Positions 17,532 to 26,445 are shown, counted from the first letter of the stretch. The stretch is DNA of 64,000 nucleotides from Rhodococcus opacus B4 (GCF_000010805.1 NC_012522.1:7502001-7566000), one strand, 5' to 3'. Program-made: numbers and translations. The notes: a model not told the origin generated them from the letters alone.

Positions 17532-19124
17532 ATGCACCCGCACGGGAGGCCGCCCGGCCCGGACAAGGGGCTGAGCAGAGCCGAACTGCTGGCCGCGGTA
17601 TCGCTGGCGATCGACCTCGGTCTGGGCCAGCCGATGGAACACATGCTCCGGTCTTCGCTGATCGCGACGCGGATCGCCGAGCGGATGGGGCTGGACCCGC
17701 AGCAGCGGGCAACTGTGTACTACGCCAACCTGATCGGGTGGATCGGCTGTCACGCCGACTCCCACGAACTCTCGGCGCTCTTCGGCGACGACATCGCCTT
17801 CCGCGCCGACACCTACACGGTGGACATGACCGGTCTGCCGTTCCTGCGGCTGATGACCGGTCACGTGGGGCGCGGATTACCGGGCTGGAAACGCGGAATC
17901 AGCGCCGCCGTGTTTCTGGTCGCGGCTCGCAGCCAGGTCGCCACCCTGATCCATTCCCATTGCAGTTCCGCCGGGGTTCTGTCCGATCGGATGGGCTTGG
18001 ACGGGCAGGTCGGACAGGCGCTGGCCTACGCCTTCGAGCGCTGGGACGGTCGAGGGCTGCCCAACGGGTGTCGCGGAGAGGGCATCCCGGTCGAGATCCA
18101 CATCGCTCACGTCGCAGACGTCGTCGAGGTGCACCTGCGGACGGGTGGGCTCGAGCACGCGAAGGACGTCCTCCGTTGTCGGCGCGGAAGTCAGTTCAGC
18201 CCGGCCGTGGCGGACGTGTTCGAACGTGACGCGGCCGCAATCGTGGACGGGTTGTTCGACATGGACGTCTGGATTGCGGCGTTGACCCGCGCGCCGGACC
18301 GTGACCGAACCCTGGGGGCGGAGGAGAGCGACGAGCTGCTCAGGGCCATGGCCGATTTCGTCGACCTGAAATCCCCTTTCACGCTGGGGCATTCGCGTGG
18401 CGTCGCGGGTCTGGCGGCCGGTGCGGCCCGGCACCTGGGCATGTCGCCACCGGACGTCACGCATCTGTACCGCGCCGGGCTCGTGCACAGCCTCGGCAAA
18501 ATGGGAGTGTCCAACCAGATCTGGGAGAAGAAGGGGCCGCTGACGACGGCCGAATGGGAACGGGTCCGCATGTACCCGGACTTGACCGGCCGGATACTGC
18601 GCCGCGTCAACGGCCTGGAGTCGGTCGTGTCCGTCGCGATGAAGCACCGGGAACGGCTCGACGGGTCCGGCTTTCCCCGCGGGATCGCCGGCGCGGAATT
18701 GACCGCGAAGGACCGGCTGCTCGCCGCGGCGGAGGCGTACCAGGGTCTGCTCGAGCCGCGTCCGCACCGGCCCGCCCTCGACGCGCGCGGTGCGGCCGAT
18801 CGGTTGGGGGAGGAGGCGCGTGCCGGACGCCTCGACGCCGAGTCGGTGGCCGCCGTGCTGGCGGCGGCCGGGCAGCGGCAGTCGCGGCGGACACCCTGGC
18901 CGGCCGGGTTGACCGACCGCGAGGTCGAGATCCTGAGACTCGTCGCGCAGGGCCGATCGAACAAGGAGATCGCCGCCGAACTGTTCATCGCCGAGAAAAC
19001 GGCGCGCAACCACGTCGAACGTGTCTACGCCAAGCTCGGTGTGAACAACCGCACGCAGGCCGGTCTCGCCGCGATCGACCGGGGACTGGTGGGCTACCCG
19101 GTCGATGCGCCGGTCGGAAAGTGA
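17532..19124 (+). CDS. HD-GYP-like domain protein fused to a LuxR-type DNA-binding domain
   Basis: About 530 residues. The N-terminal half is helical and carries an HD-GYP-like fragment (AYAFERWDGRGLPNG). A second, clearer HD-GYP region spans about residues 285-420 (LGHSRGVAGLAAGAARHLG, LVHSLGKMGVSNQIWEK, MKHRERLDGSGFPRG). The C-terminus is a LuxR/FixJ helix-turn-helix (LTDREVEILRLVAQGRSNKE, then KTARNHVERVYAKLGVNNRT). The catalytic HD dyad reads HS in LVHSLGK, so phosphodiesterase activity is doubtful and a sensory or scaffold role is more likely. ATG 17532 is preferred; GTG 17517 is possible. It converges on the ABC exporter gene. Confidence 0.8.
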   Translation: MHPHGRPPGPDKGLSRAELLAAVSLAIDLGLGQPMEHMLRSSLIATRIAERMGLDPQQRATVYYANLIGWIGCHADSHELSALFGDDIAFRADTYTVDMTGLPFLRLMTGHVGRGLPGWKRGISAAVFLVAARSQVATLIHSHCSSAGVLSDRMGLDGQVGQALAYAFERWDGRGLPNGCRGEGIPVEIHIAHVADVVEVHLRTGGLEHAKDVLRCRRGSQFSPAVADVFERDAAAIVDGLFDMDVWIAALTRAPDRDRTLGAEESDELLRAMADFVDLKSPFTLGHSRGVAGLAAGAARHLGMSPPDVTHLYRAGLVHSLGKMGVSNQIWEKKGPLTTAEWERVRMYPDLTGRILRRVNGLESVVSVAMKHRERLDGSGFPRGIAGAELTAKDRLLAAAEAYQGLLEPRPHRPALDARGAADRLGEEARAGRLDAESVAAVLAAAGQRQSRRTPWPAGLTDREVEILRLVAQGRSNKEIAAELFIAEKTARNHVERVYAKLGVNNRTQAGLAAIDRGLVGYPVDAPVGK

Positions 19125-19138
19125 CATCTCGGTCGACG

Positions 19139-20917
19139 TCATCGGCGGGATGCGCCGGGCCGGGACCGCCGGTCCAGTACCCACACCGTGGCCAGCGTGA
19201 GGACCACCGCGAACGAGGCGAGCGCGAGGAGACTGCCGCCGGTACCACCCCGGAAGGTGTCGCCGTAGGCGGACATGGCCGGCACCGTGGCGCTGTACCG
19301 GTCGAGATCCAGGTCGCGACCCAGCGCTTCGAATGCGTGGCGGTTGGACAGTCCGAGGCTCATCAGGCGTCCCGGGACGGCCATCTCGTCGACGGGGACA
19401 ATGGCGCCACCGAACAGAACCTGAGGGAAACAGAGCATCGGCAGGGCCAGGGCGGCCTGCGCGGCGTTGGAGACCGCGGCCGAGGAGAGCAAACCGAGGA
19501 CGAGCGCGGACGTCGCTTCGATCACGATCGTCACGAACAGGAAGGCGTACACGTGCCATCCGACGTCGGGGAGCCGGCCGAGCGCCCGCAGGACACCGAG
19601 AAGCAGCGCGCTCACTCCGGCCAGCACCGGAAGCAGCGCTGCCACCTTGGACGCCACGTAGGCGCTCACGCTGAGCCCGGCCAGGCGCTCCTGCCGGAAG
19701 ACGGCCATCTCCCCGACGATCTGGAGCAGGCCGTACGTGAGGCCGAAGAAGAAGCCCGCGAATGCGATCCAGAACACGATCTGGGCGGGGCCGAGGTCGG
19801 CCGCGCCCCGTGGATCGAACGCGCCGCGCTGGAAGAGCGTTGCCATCATCGCCGTGACCAGCACCGGGGAGCCGAGCAGGACCGCCAGGGTCAGCCGGTT
19901 GCGAAGGAGTACATCGACATTGCGCCGGGTGAGCAGCCACCATTGCCGCACCGCGCCTGGGCGTGTGACGTCGGAACGGGTGGCCGGGAGCGGCGGTGGA
20001 GCCGAGCCGGGCCGGGTGTCGGCATTCCCACCGCTGTCCGCGAACCGCTCCGCCCAGATCGCCGGGGTGTGCTCGCGTGCCAGCCGGTCGTACACCTCGG
20101 CGAGATCCTCCACACCGAAGTAGCGTCGCGCCTCGGCCGGGCTGCCGGCGAAGGCCAGGTGGCCGTCGCGAGCGAGGAACACCACCCGGTCACACCGGTC
20201 GATGCCGGCCGGCTCATGCGTCGTGAGGACGACCGTGACCCCGCGCTGGGTGAGTCGGCGCAGCAGGCGCATCACGTCGGCCGCGGTCGACGGATCGAGC
20301 CCGGAGGTGGGTTCGTCGAGGAAGAAGAGGCGCGGCCGGGTGAGGAGCTCCACGGCGATACTGGCCCGCTTGCGCTGGCCGCCGGACAGCGCACGGACCG
20401 GCACCTCGGCCCGATCCGCCAGGTCGAGGTCCTGCATGGTCTCTTCGACGACCCGGTCCGCTTCGGCTGCCGAGGTGCCCGCGGGCAGCCGGAGCCGCGC
20501 CGCGTAACGCAGCGTGCGACGCAGGGGCATCTCGAGGTGGATGATCTCGTCCTGGGGTACGTAGCCGATGCGGGAATCGGCGCCGACCCGGGCCCCGCGA
20601 ACGACGCCGTCGTGCCGCACCTCCCCGGCGGACGGGGGTTGCAGTCCCGCGAGGATTTCCAGCAGCGTGCTCTTTCCCGCTCCACTGCCGCCGGCGATGG
20701 CGACCAACTCGCCGGGTTCGACCGACATCGACAGCGTCTGGAGGATCTGCCGCCCCCCGGCATTCCTGCTCACGTCGACCGCATCGACTCGCCCGCCGCC
20801 CGCCGCTTCGGGTGCATGATTGGACCGGCACGTGTCGACCCGCCCGACGGTCGGTGGTTCGAATGCCCATTCGGTCATGACCGGTGATTTCCGTGATTCC
20901 TGAGCTCGTTTCGTCAT
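19139..20917 (-). CDS. ABCG-type half transporter (ATPase fused to ABC-2 membrane domain)
   Basis: A 592-residue fusion of an ATP-binding cassette (Walker A GGSGAGKST, signature LSGGQRKRASIAVEL, Walker B LFFLDEPTSGLD, switch TTHEPAG) and a C-terminal six-helix ABC-2 domain. The order ATPase-then-membrane is that of ABCG/White-type exporters. Unlike mycobacterial Rv1747, there is no N-terminal FHA domain. The start ATG 20917 overlaps the whiB stop (ATGA), making translational coupling likely; an internal ATG at 20878 is the alternative. The exported substrate is unknown; drugs, lipids or cell-envelope precursors are possible. Probably regulated with the WhiB gene. Confidence 0.88.
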   Translation of the reverse strand: MTKRAQESRKSPVMTEWAFEPPTVGRVDTCRSNHAPEAAGGGRVDAVDVSRNAGGRQILQTLSMSVEPGELVAIAGGSGAGKSTLLEILAGLQPPSAGEVRHDGVVRGARVGADSRIGYVPQDEIIHLEMPLRRTLRYAARLRLPAGTSAAEADRVVEETMQDLDLADRAEVPVRALSGGQRKRASIAVELLTRPRLFFLDEPTSGLDPSTAADVMRLLRRLTQRGVTVVLTTHEPAGIDRCDRVVFLARDGHLAFAGSPAEARRYFGVEDLAEVYDRLAREHTPAIWAERFADSGGNADTRPGSAPPPLPATRSDVTRPGAVRQWWLLTRRNVDVLLRNRLTLAVLLGSPVLVTAMMATLFQRGAFDPRGAADLGPAQIVFWIAFAGFFFGLTYGLLQIVGEMAVFRQERLAGLSVSAYVASKVAALLPVLAGVSALLLGVLRALGRLPDVGWHVYAFLFVTIVIEATSALVLGLLSSAAVSNAAQAALALPMLCFPQVLFGGAIVPVDEMAVPGRLMSLGLSNRHAFEALGRDLDLDRYSATVPAMSAYGDTFRGGTGGSLLALASFAVVLTLATVWVLDRRSRPGASRR

Positions 20918-21309
20918 GCCCTGATCATCGGTCCGCCGGTTCCGTCGCCGCATGGGGCGTTTGCCTCAAATCGCGAGGTCCGGCGCTCACCGCTGCGAAG
21001 TCGCTTGGTGTGCCTACGTCGGTCCGCCTCCGTCATGCCACCCCACACGCCGTAGGGTTCACCCACCGTGAGCGCGTGATCGCGGCACTGCTCGAGCACG
21101 GGACAGGGCAGGCAGATCTGCCGGGCGTGCGCTTCGCGCCGGGCACGGGCGTGGCCGCGTTCGGCGTCCGGGGCGAAGAACACCGCCAGCTCGCTACCGC
21201 GGCATGCGGCACGCGCCTGCCAGTTCCCGGAGTCGCCTGCCGACGACGCCGGCAGCTGCGCCTTCTCGGGCGGGGCCCATCCGGCTACCGCAGAGCTGTC
21301 AGTCGGCAC
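20914..21309 (-). CDS. WhiB-family iron-sulfur transcription factor
   Basis: A 131-residue WhiB-like protein with the four conserved cysteines (Cys36, Cys66, Cys69, Cys75; CLPCPVLEQC) that hold a [4Fe-4S] cluster, followed by the GVWGGM turn and a basic C-terminus (RRRHTKRLRSGERR). It starts at GTG 21309, with AAAGGA suitably placed upstream. No AT-hook of the WhiB7 kind is present, so which WhiB class it belongs to is open. Its stop overlaps the start of the ABCG exporter gene, a coupling that suggests the regulator and pump form one unit. Confidence 0.9.
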   Translation of the reverse strand: MPTDSSAVAGWAPPEKAQLPASSAGDSGNWQARAACRGSELAVFFAPDAERGHARARREAHARQICLPCPVLEQCRDHALTVGEPYGVWGGMTEADRRRHTKRLRSGERRTSRFEANAPCGDGTGGPMIRA

Positions 21310-21622
21310 GGAGAGTCCTTTCGCTGTGCGGGCGGTCCAGGCGACCCGGGCGACCACCCGTCACCGCCGGCGCGGCGGGTTCCCTCCTCAGAGTCGTCGC
21401 CGGGACGATCGGAGAACACCGACATTCACCTAGTGGTTCTTAGGCGTGCCGCGCGACGAGATTCCAGAACACGCAATAGTTGGTGTGATGGTCTGCGGCG
21501 ATGGACGTTCCATCGATATGGTCGACGAGGTGCAAGGCGAGACGGTTGTGGTTGACAGGCCTGTGGGTCGGGCGAGCGGCAAGACGTGAGCGGGCCGGAC
21601 CCACACTTCGACGGAGGTGGGT
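21310..21622. promoter_or_regulatory. Divergent promoter region between whiB and the methyltransferase gene, with a possible SigF/SigB-type promoter
   Basis: 313 bases without a supported gene. On the plus strand GGTTG (21544-21548) and GGGTCG (21565-21570) are 16 bases apart, similar to the GGTTN-GGGTA pattern of SigF-like factors; TTGACA also occurs at 21552-21557 without a clear -10. On the minus strand the whiB leader is GC-rich with no convincing promoter. No RNA gene was recognised. Confidence 0.25.
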
Positions 21623-22915
21623 ATGACGGTCGCCGACACGGTGGCTCCGCTGGTGCGCGCGGTGCTGGGTACACAGGTCCCGGTGGGGATCAGGTGCTGG
21701 GACGGTAGTCGCAGCGGGCCTCCGGACGCGCCGTGGCAGGTCCACCTCGTCAATCGGCGTGGTCTGCGGCGGTTGTTGTGGGCGCCCAACGATCTCGGTT
21801 TCGCTCGGGCCTACGTGTCCGGCGACATCGACATCGAGGGTGACCTGCTCGCCGGACTGGACGCGCTGGAGGAGGTGGCGGACCCGAGCAGGGGCCCCGG
21901 GGTGCGCATCGACGGGCAGACGAAGAAGGCGCTGGTGACGGCGGCGCTGCGCCTGGGAATCGTCGGGCTGCCACCGAAGCCGCCGGCGGAGGAGATGAAA
22001 TTGGCGCGCGGACGCCGGCACGACAAGGCCAGGGACGCCGCCGCGATCAGCCACCACTACGACGTGGGCAACGATTTCTATCGACTCGTGCTCGGTGAGT
22101 CGATGACGTACTCGTGTGCGTACTGGGCGGAGCCGGGCGGGGATCTGGACGCTGCCCAGTACGCCAAGTGCGATCTGGTGGCCCGCAAGCTCGGCCTGAC
22201 CGCGGGGATGCGGGTGCTCGACGTCGGCTGCGGGTGGGGGACGTTCGCGCTGCACGCGGCACGTCACTACGGCGTGCACGTCGTCGGTGTCACCCTGTCC
22301 CACGAGCAGGCGGACTACGCCGCCAAACGGATGGTCGACGCCGGGGTGGGGGAGTTGGTGCAGATCCGGGTCCAGGACTACCGCGACGTCGCGGACGGCC
22401 CCTACGACGCGATCTCCAGCATCGGCATGGCCGAACACGTCGGCGACGCGATGCTGGCGACCTACGCCGCGGACCTGTTCGCCCTGCTCCGCCCGCAGGG
22501 CCGGTTGCTCAACCACGCGATCTCGCGGCGACCACGCGAATCCGCGGACACGTTCTCCTCCACGTCGTTCATCGATCGCTACGTGTTCCCGGACGGTGAA
22601 ATCGAACCGATGGCACCGATGATCGACGCACTGGAAGGGGCGGGTTTCGAGGTGCGCGACGTCGAGTCGCTTCGCGAGCACTACGCGCTGACGCTGCGGG
22701 CCTGGGTGGCGAATCTGGAGGCGAACTGGGACGAGGCGGTGGCCGCCAGCAGTGCCGGACGGGCACGGGTATGGCGGCTGTACATGGCCGGGGCGGCGTT
22801 GGCCTTCTCGGCGAACCGGCTCGGGATCAACCAGATTCTGGCGGTCAGAAGCACCGAACGGGGTGACAGTGGCATGCCCGGCACCCGCGACGAACTCTTA
22901 CGGGCACACACATGA
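21623..22915 (+). CDS. Cyclopropane-fatty-acyl-phospholipid synthase family methyltransferase
   Basis: A 430-residue SAM-dependent methyltransferase. The binding motif VLDVGCGWGTFALHAARHYG is near residue 200, preceded by the family segment ISHHYDVGNDFYRLVLG and SMTYSCAYW. Length and the YDVGNDFY block place it with bacterial CFA synthases and mycobacterial UfaA1-type enzymes, which add a methylene or methyl group to unsaturated acyl chains of membrane lipids. ATG 21623 has GGAGG five bases upstream; an in-frame GTG at 21617 is unlikely. It is monocistronic, followed by a hairpin. Confidence 0.9.
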   Translation: MTVADTVAPLVRAVLGTQVPVGIRCWDGSRSGPPDAPWQVHLVNRRGLRRLLWAPNDLGFARAYVSGDIDIEGDLLAGLDALEEVADPSRGPGVRIDGQTKKALVTAALRLGIVGLPPKPPAEEMKLARGRRHDKARDAAAISHHYDVGNDFYRLVLGESMTYSCAYWAEPGGDLDAAQYAKCDLVARKLGLTAGMRVLDVGCGWGTFALHAARHYGVHVVGVTLSHEQADYAAKRMVDAGVGELVQIRVQDYRDVADGPYDAISSIGMAEHVGDAMLATYAADLFALLRPQGRLLNHAISRRPRESADTFSSTSFIDRYVFPDGEIEPMAPMIDALEGAGFEVRDVESLREHYALTLRAWVANLEANWDEAVAASSAGRARVWRLYMAGAALAFSANRLGINQILAVRSTERGDSGMPGTRDELLRAHT

Positions 22916-22982
22916 GAGAGGGCGTGCGGAGCCCGGGTTTCTACCGACCGGTCTTGTCTCGGTGGCTGCAACCAGGCCAGCA

Positions 22983-23005
22983 GCACGGGCCCTGTGCACC
23001 CGTGC
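22983..23005. terminator. Hairpin between convergent methyltransferase and penicillin-binding protein genes
   Basis: GCACGGG and CCCGTGC form a perfect 7-base stem around a 9-base loop, about 70 bases after the methyltransferase stop. A second 8-base repeat, ACCGTCGG/CCGACGGT, spans 23014-23050. Either could end transcription from both convergent genes. Confidence 0.45.
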
Positions 23006-23079
23006 CGCTCGGGACCGTCGGCTTGCTCATGCTCCGAGACTACCGACGGTCGCCGAGGGCTGGTGTCCGCGCCGTCCGG

Positions 23080-25143
23080 TCAACGGGCGTAGCGCGGGTC
23101 GATCGGAGGCAGGGCGGTGGGGCCGAAGTTGTTCGCGATCGGCATCATCGCCGTGAACCAGGTGCGAGCAGGCTCGGTGCCGCCGAACAGGTTTCCGTCC
23201 CCGCACGAGCGCAGCGGGCTGGTGCAGATCTGGCCGGGGGTCGGCGAGTCCCCGAACACGTAGACGCTGCCCGCCAGGTTGTTCGTGTACCCGACGAACG
23301 CCGACGACATGTGCGATTCGGTGGTCCCGGTCTTGCCGGACATCGGCAGTTTCCACCCGGCGGCGCCGGCGGCGGCCGACGCCGTGCCACCGGGCAGATC
23401 GTCCTTGCTGAGCGCGTTGGACAGGGTGTCGGCCAGGCCGGGATCGATGACCTGCTCGCACGCCTGCTGGGTGAGCGGAACCGGCTTGCCCTGCCGGTCG
23501 ACGATGGAGTCGATCGGAGTCGGCGGGCACCACTTGCCGTGTGAGGCCAGGGTCGCGGCGACATTCGACAGCTCGAGCGGGTTGATCCACACCGGGCCGA
23601 GGGTGAACGATCCCAGATTCTGGTCTTTCTGCATGTCGGCCAGGCTCTGGTCCCCGAAACCGGACGTGCCCGGTTCGGTGTAGGACCGCATGCCGAGGCG
23701 CACCGCCATGTCCACCGTCGCATCGACCCCGGTGGCCTGGAGAAGTTTCACGAACGCGGTGTTCGGGGACTGGGCGAGGGCGTCGGTGACCGACAGCGCC
23801 CGCGGATACGGGGCGGCGTTCTGCACGCAGTAGGCGCCGCCGGGGCACCCGGGAGCGCCGCCGTCGCCCATCCCGAACGCATCGAACCGGCCCGGTACGT
23901 CGAGGATCGCGTTCAGGCGCAGCCCCTTCTCCATGGCCGCCGCGGTGGTGAAGATCTTGAACACCGATCCGGCACCGTGCCCGGACAGTGAATAAGGCAG
24001 CTCCTGCACCGTCTCGGCGGCGGCCGCGTCCAGGCCGTAGTTGCGGCTGCCCGCCATGGCCAGGACCCGGTGCTGGTCCTGCCCGGGCTGCACGACGTTC
24101 ATCACGCTCGCTATGTCCGGGAGTTTCGGGTCGGCGTAGGTGGATACCGCCGACTTCACCGATCCCTGTACGGCCGGATCGAGGGTGGTGCGGATGAGGT
24201 AGCCGCCCCTTTCGAGCTGCTCCCGGGACAGCCCGGCGTTCTGGAGGTACTGCAACGCGTAGTCGCAGAAGAACCCGCGGTCGCCGGCGGCGATGCATCC
24301 GCGGGGCAGGTTGTTCGGTTTCGGGAGCACTCCGAGTGGCGTTTCCTTCAGGGCGCGGATCTCCGCCGCCCGGTCCGGAACATTCACGACCAGGGTGTCC
24401 AGGACGACATTGCGGCGCTCGAACACCCCTTCCGGGTTGGTGTACGGGTTGAGTGCGGAGCTGGACTGCACCATGCCTGCGAGCATCGCCGACTGCTGGA
24501 GGTTCAGATCCTTCGCGTCGATGCCGAAGTACGTGCGGGCGGCGTCCTGCACCCCGAAGGAACCGTTGCCGAACGGCACCAGATTCAGATACCGGGTGAG
24601 AATTTCCTCTTTGGAGAGTTCTTGGTCGAGGGTCATCGCCATCCGGATCTCCCGGATCTTGCGGACCGGCGTGGTCTCGATCGCGGCGCGGCGTTCACCG
24701 TCGGTCTTGGCGACCACGTGCAGCAGGTAGTTCTTCACGTACTGCTGATTGATGGTCGAGGCGCCCTGTTCGATCTGACCGCTGGTGGTGTTGGTGAAGA
24801 ACGCCCGCATCGTGCCCTGCCAGTCCACCCCCTGGTGTTCGCCGAAGCGCCTGTCCTCGATGGAGAGAATCGCCAGTTTCATCTCGTTGGAGATCTGGTC
24901 GCTGGGGACCTCGAATCGGCGCTGGTCGTACAGCCAGGCGATCGGGTTCCCCGTGACGTCGGTCATCGTCGTCACCGCAGGCACCACCCCGTCGGCCAGT
25001 TCGGCCGAGGAATTACCGACGCTGTCGGCGGCGCGGTTGGATGCGTACCCGAGCCCGGCGGCGAGCGGGAACATCACCCCGGACAGCATCACTCCTGCGG
25101 CCACGGTGGCGCCCGCGAGTTTGAGAACGGTCCTGGATTGCAA
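23080..25143 (-). CDS. Class A penicillin-binding protein (transglycosylase/transpeptidase)
   Basis: A 687-residue bifunctional cell-wall enzyme anchored by one N-terminal helix (about residues 6-30). The glycosyltransferase-51 domain has EDRRFGEHQGVDWQG and GASTINQQYVKNYL. The transpeptidase domain has the SxxK motif in GSVFKIF, SxN in SPNTAF and KTG in SGKTGTTESHMSSAF. It polymerises lipid II and cross-links peptidoglycan outside the membrane. I chose TTG 25143 because GGAGG lies seven bases upstream and the product then starts MQSRTVLKLAG; the longer frame to 25182 has no such site. It is one of the PonA group; which orthologue cannot be decided here. Confidence 0.92.
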   Translation of the reverse strand: MQSRTVLKLAGATVAAGVMLSGVMFPLAAGLGYASNRAADSVGNSSAELADGVVPAVTTMTDVTGNPIAWLYDQRRFEVPSDQISNEMKLAILSIEDRRFGEHQGVDWQGTMRAFFTNTTSGQIEQGASTINQQYVKNYLLHVVAKTDGERRAAIETTPVRKIREIRMAMTLDQELSKEEILTRYLNLVPFGNGSFGVQDAARTYFGIDAKDLNLQQSAMLAGMVQSSSALNPYTNPEGVFERRNVVLDTLVVNVPDRAAEIRALKETPLGVLPKPNNLPRGCIAAGDRGFFCDYALQYLQNAGLSREQLERGGYLIRTTLDPAVQGSVKSAVSTYADPKLPDIASVMNVVQPGQDQHRVLAMAGSRNYGLDAAAAETVQELPYSLSGHGAGSVFKIFTTAAAMEKGLRLNAILDVPGRFDAFGMGDGGAPGCPGGAYCVQNAAPYPRALSVTDALAQSPNTAFVKLLQATGVDATVDMAVRLGMRSYTEPGTSGFGDQSLADMQKDQNLGSFTLGPVWINPLELSNVAATLASHGKWCPPTPIDSIVDRQGKPVPLTQQACEQVIDPGLADTLSNALSKDDLPGGTASAAAGAAGWKLPMSGKTGTTESHMSSAFVGYTNNLAGSVYVFGDSPTPGQICTSPLRSCGDGNLFGGTEPARTWFTAMMPIANNFGPTALPPIDPRYAR

Positions 25144-25210
25144 TTCGGCACCTCCTGCGACGATGCACCGGCAACGACTCAACCGGTGCTCGCCCGATTA
25201 TCGGGCCACT

Positions 25211-25232
25211 CGGCGCGATTGGGGCGCGAATG
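25211..25232 (+). repeat. Copy 1 of a 22-base direct repeat
   Basis: CGGCGCGATTGGGGCGCGAATG, 1.2 kb from a second copy at 26424-26445 that differs at one base (given in two parts: CGGCGCGATTGG then GGCGCGAATG). It lies in the 240-base gap upstream of the penicillin-binding protein gene. Function unknown. Confidence 0.5.
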
Positions 25233-25383
25233 ACACGCGTGGCGTGCCTGCGGACCGAATCGGTGTCAGCGGAGATGGAGACGGCAGCCGGATCGGTACG
25301 GGCGCTCCGCGGAAGGCTCGGCGTCGACAACGGGACCAAAGACTCTATTCTCCAGTGCTTTCGCCGAGCTTACGATTCGGCGC

Positions 25384-25731
25384 GTGACACTCAGCTCGCT
25401 ACCCATGGCCCTGCTCCGCGTGAACTATCGGCTGGCGCGGCTTCCGCTGCGACTGTTCGAAGACGTGGCGGTGACTCGGCTCGACGAACGCGAACCGATA
25501 CGGCTCGCCTACGAGCAGATCCTCATCGAGTGCGACCGAGCCGCGGCCTACCTGCTCAACGATGAGGATGCGGCCAGACGCGCAGCCGACCTGAAGAGGA
25601 GAACGGCGTCGGTGCGACTGCAGGCTGCCCGAGAACAGCACCGCGTCCAGCGTCGTGGTGTGATCCTGCTCGACGAGCAGCGCGAGCGGTTTCATCGACG
25701 TCGCCGGCAGGACGCGAATCCGCCGAAGTGA
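25384..25731 (+). CDS. Small hypothetical protein, charged and helical
   Basis: A 115-residue protein starting at GTG 25384 (MTLSSLPMALLRVNYRLARL). It has an amphipathic N-terminus and a long Arg/Glu-rich helical body (EDAARRAADLKRR, RLQAAREQHRVQRRG). I do not recognise a family, but codon use is normal for the window and the opposite frames are not coding-like. It is divergent from the penicillin-binding protein. The N-terminus could associate with membrane; there is no signal peptide. Confidence 0.5.
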   Translation: MTLSSLPMALLRVNYRLARLPLRLFEDVAVTRLDEREPIRLAYEQILIECDRAAAYLLNDEDAARRAADLKRRTASVRLQAAREQHRVQRRGVILLDEQRERFHRRRRQDANPPK

Positions 25732-25783
25732 CGTGTGTCGATCCACCCGCCCCGGCTGCCCGTCCGCCGGTATCGTGCCAGGT

Positions 25784-25876
25784 TCAACCCGCCAGCGGCC
25801 TGTATTCGGGAAGGCTCAGCAGTTGCCGCACATACCGAGCTTCGGCCGGTGCGGTCATCGCGTCGAGCTTGGCCAA
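25784..25876 (-). other. Short coding-like remnant or small protein
   Basis: On the minus strand a frame ends at 25784 with coding-like residues MAKLDAMTAPAEARYV then RQLLSLPEYRPLAG if TTG 25876 is used (30 residues); ATG 25858 is the other start. The open frame continues upstream with no start codon seen, through the stop of the small membrane protein gene, which suggests the tail of a decayed gene rather than an independent small gene. The rest of 25732-25943 shows nothing recognisable. Confidence 0.2.
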
Positions 25877-25943
25877 CTCCCCGGGGCCCGCTGTCGCGAA
25901 TCGATCGATTGGTGCGTCGACGCCGCGAGAGCGAACTTTCTCA

Positions 25944-26264
25944 TCACCTCTCCGGCGGCCATGTCCAGCGGCGGAGGGTGTAGTACTTCTCGCGGGGTTC
26001 GCCGGTCCACCCGTTGATGCCTTTTCGCGGAAGCCACCAGGCGTGGATCAGCAGCACCATCGCGACGAGGACACCGAGCAGCACGAAGAACCAGACTCGC
26101 CCAGCGGTGGCGGAAACGAGGACCGAAAGCCCGCAGAACACGACGGTCTTCCCGATCCGCCGCCATTTCGGGGTGTGTTCCTCCCAGTGCCCCCACACGA
26201 TGGTGCCCACGGCGGTGATTCCGCATATCACCGCTATCTCGAACCAGTACGGCCAGTTGCTCAT
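25944..26264 (-). CDS. Small membrane protein of unknown function
   Basis: A 106-residue protein with three hydrophobic stretches: FEIAVICGITAVGTIVWG near residues 8-25, then TVVFCGLSVLVSATAG and VWFFVLLGVLVAMVLLIHAW. Its C-terminus is soluble and ends GEPREKYYTLRRWTWPPER. It starts at ATG 26264 with GGGACAG upstream. The tryptophan-rich ends and regular helices indicate a real inner-membrane protein. No family is recognised. The neighbouring potassium channel gene lies in the same direction, 250 bases upstream. Confidence 0.6.
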   Translation of the reverse strand: MSNWPYWFEIAVICGITAVGTIVWGHWEEHTPKWRRIGKTVVFCGLSVLVSATAGRVWFFVLLGVLVAMVLLIHAWWLPRKGINGWTGEPREKYYTLRRWTWPPER

Positions 26265-26423
26265 CGTCTACTGTCCCACGTTGCCGCTGTGGGGAATGCC
26301 TGCCGCCTGCACCGACCTCTGCAGCGAACCTGTGCCGGCTCGTATCCCCCCGGAATCTGGGTCTCGTCGAAGTCGCCGCCGGTCAGCAGTTGCTGCGACC
26401 GGGAGGAAACGACACCACGACAT

Positions 26424-26445
26424 CGGCGCGGTTGGGGCGCGAATG
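26424..26445 (+). repeat. Copy 2 of the 22-base direct repeat, in a 249-base gap
   Basis: It differs from the copy at 25211-25232 only at the eighth base (G for A). It lies between the small membrane protein gene and the potassium channel gene, a gap with no supported gene. The minus strand of this gap contains a coding-like stretch (SQQLLTGGDFDETQIPGGYE) without a start, perhaps another gene remnant. Confidence 0.5.

Noticed and set aside
25335-25354. GGGACCAAAGACTC-like sequence upstream of the 115-residue gene, similar to a DosR box
   Set aside because: Only about 9 of 12 core positions fit and the symmetry is poor; no other dormancy-type gene or box was seen nearby.
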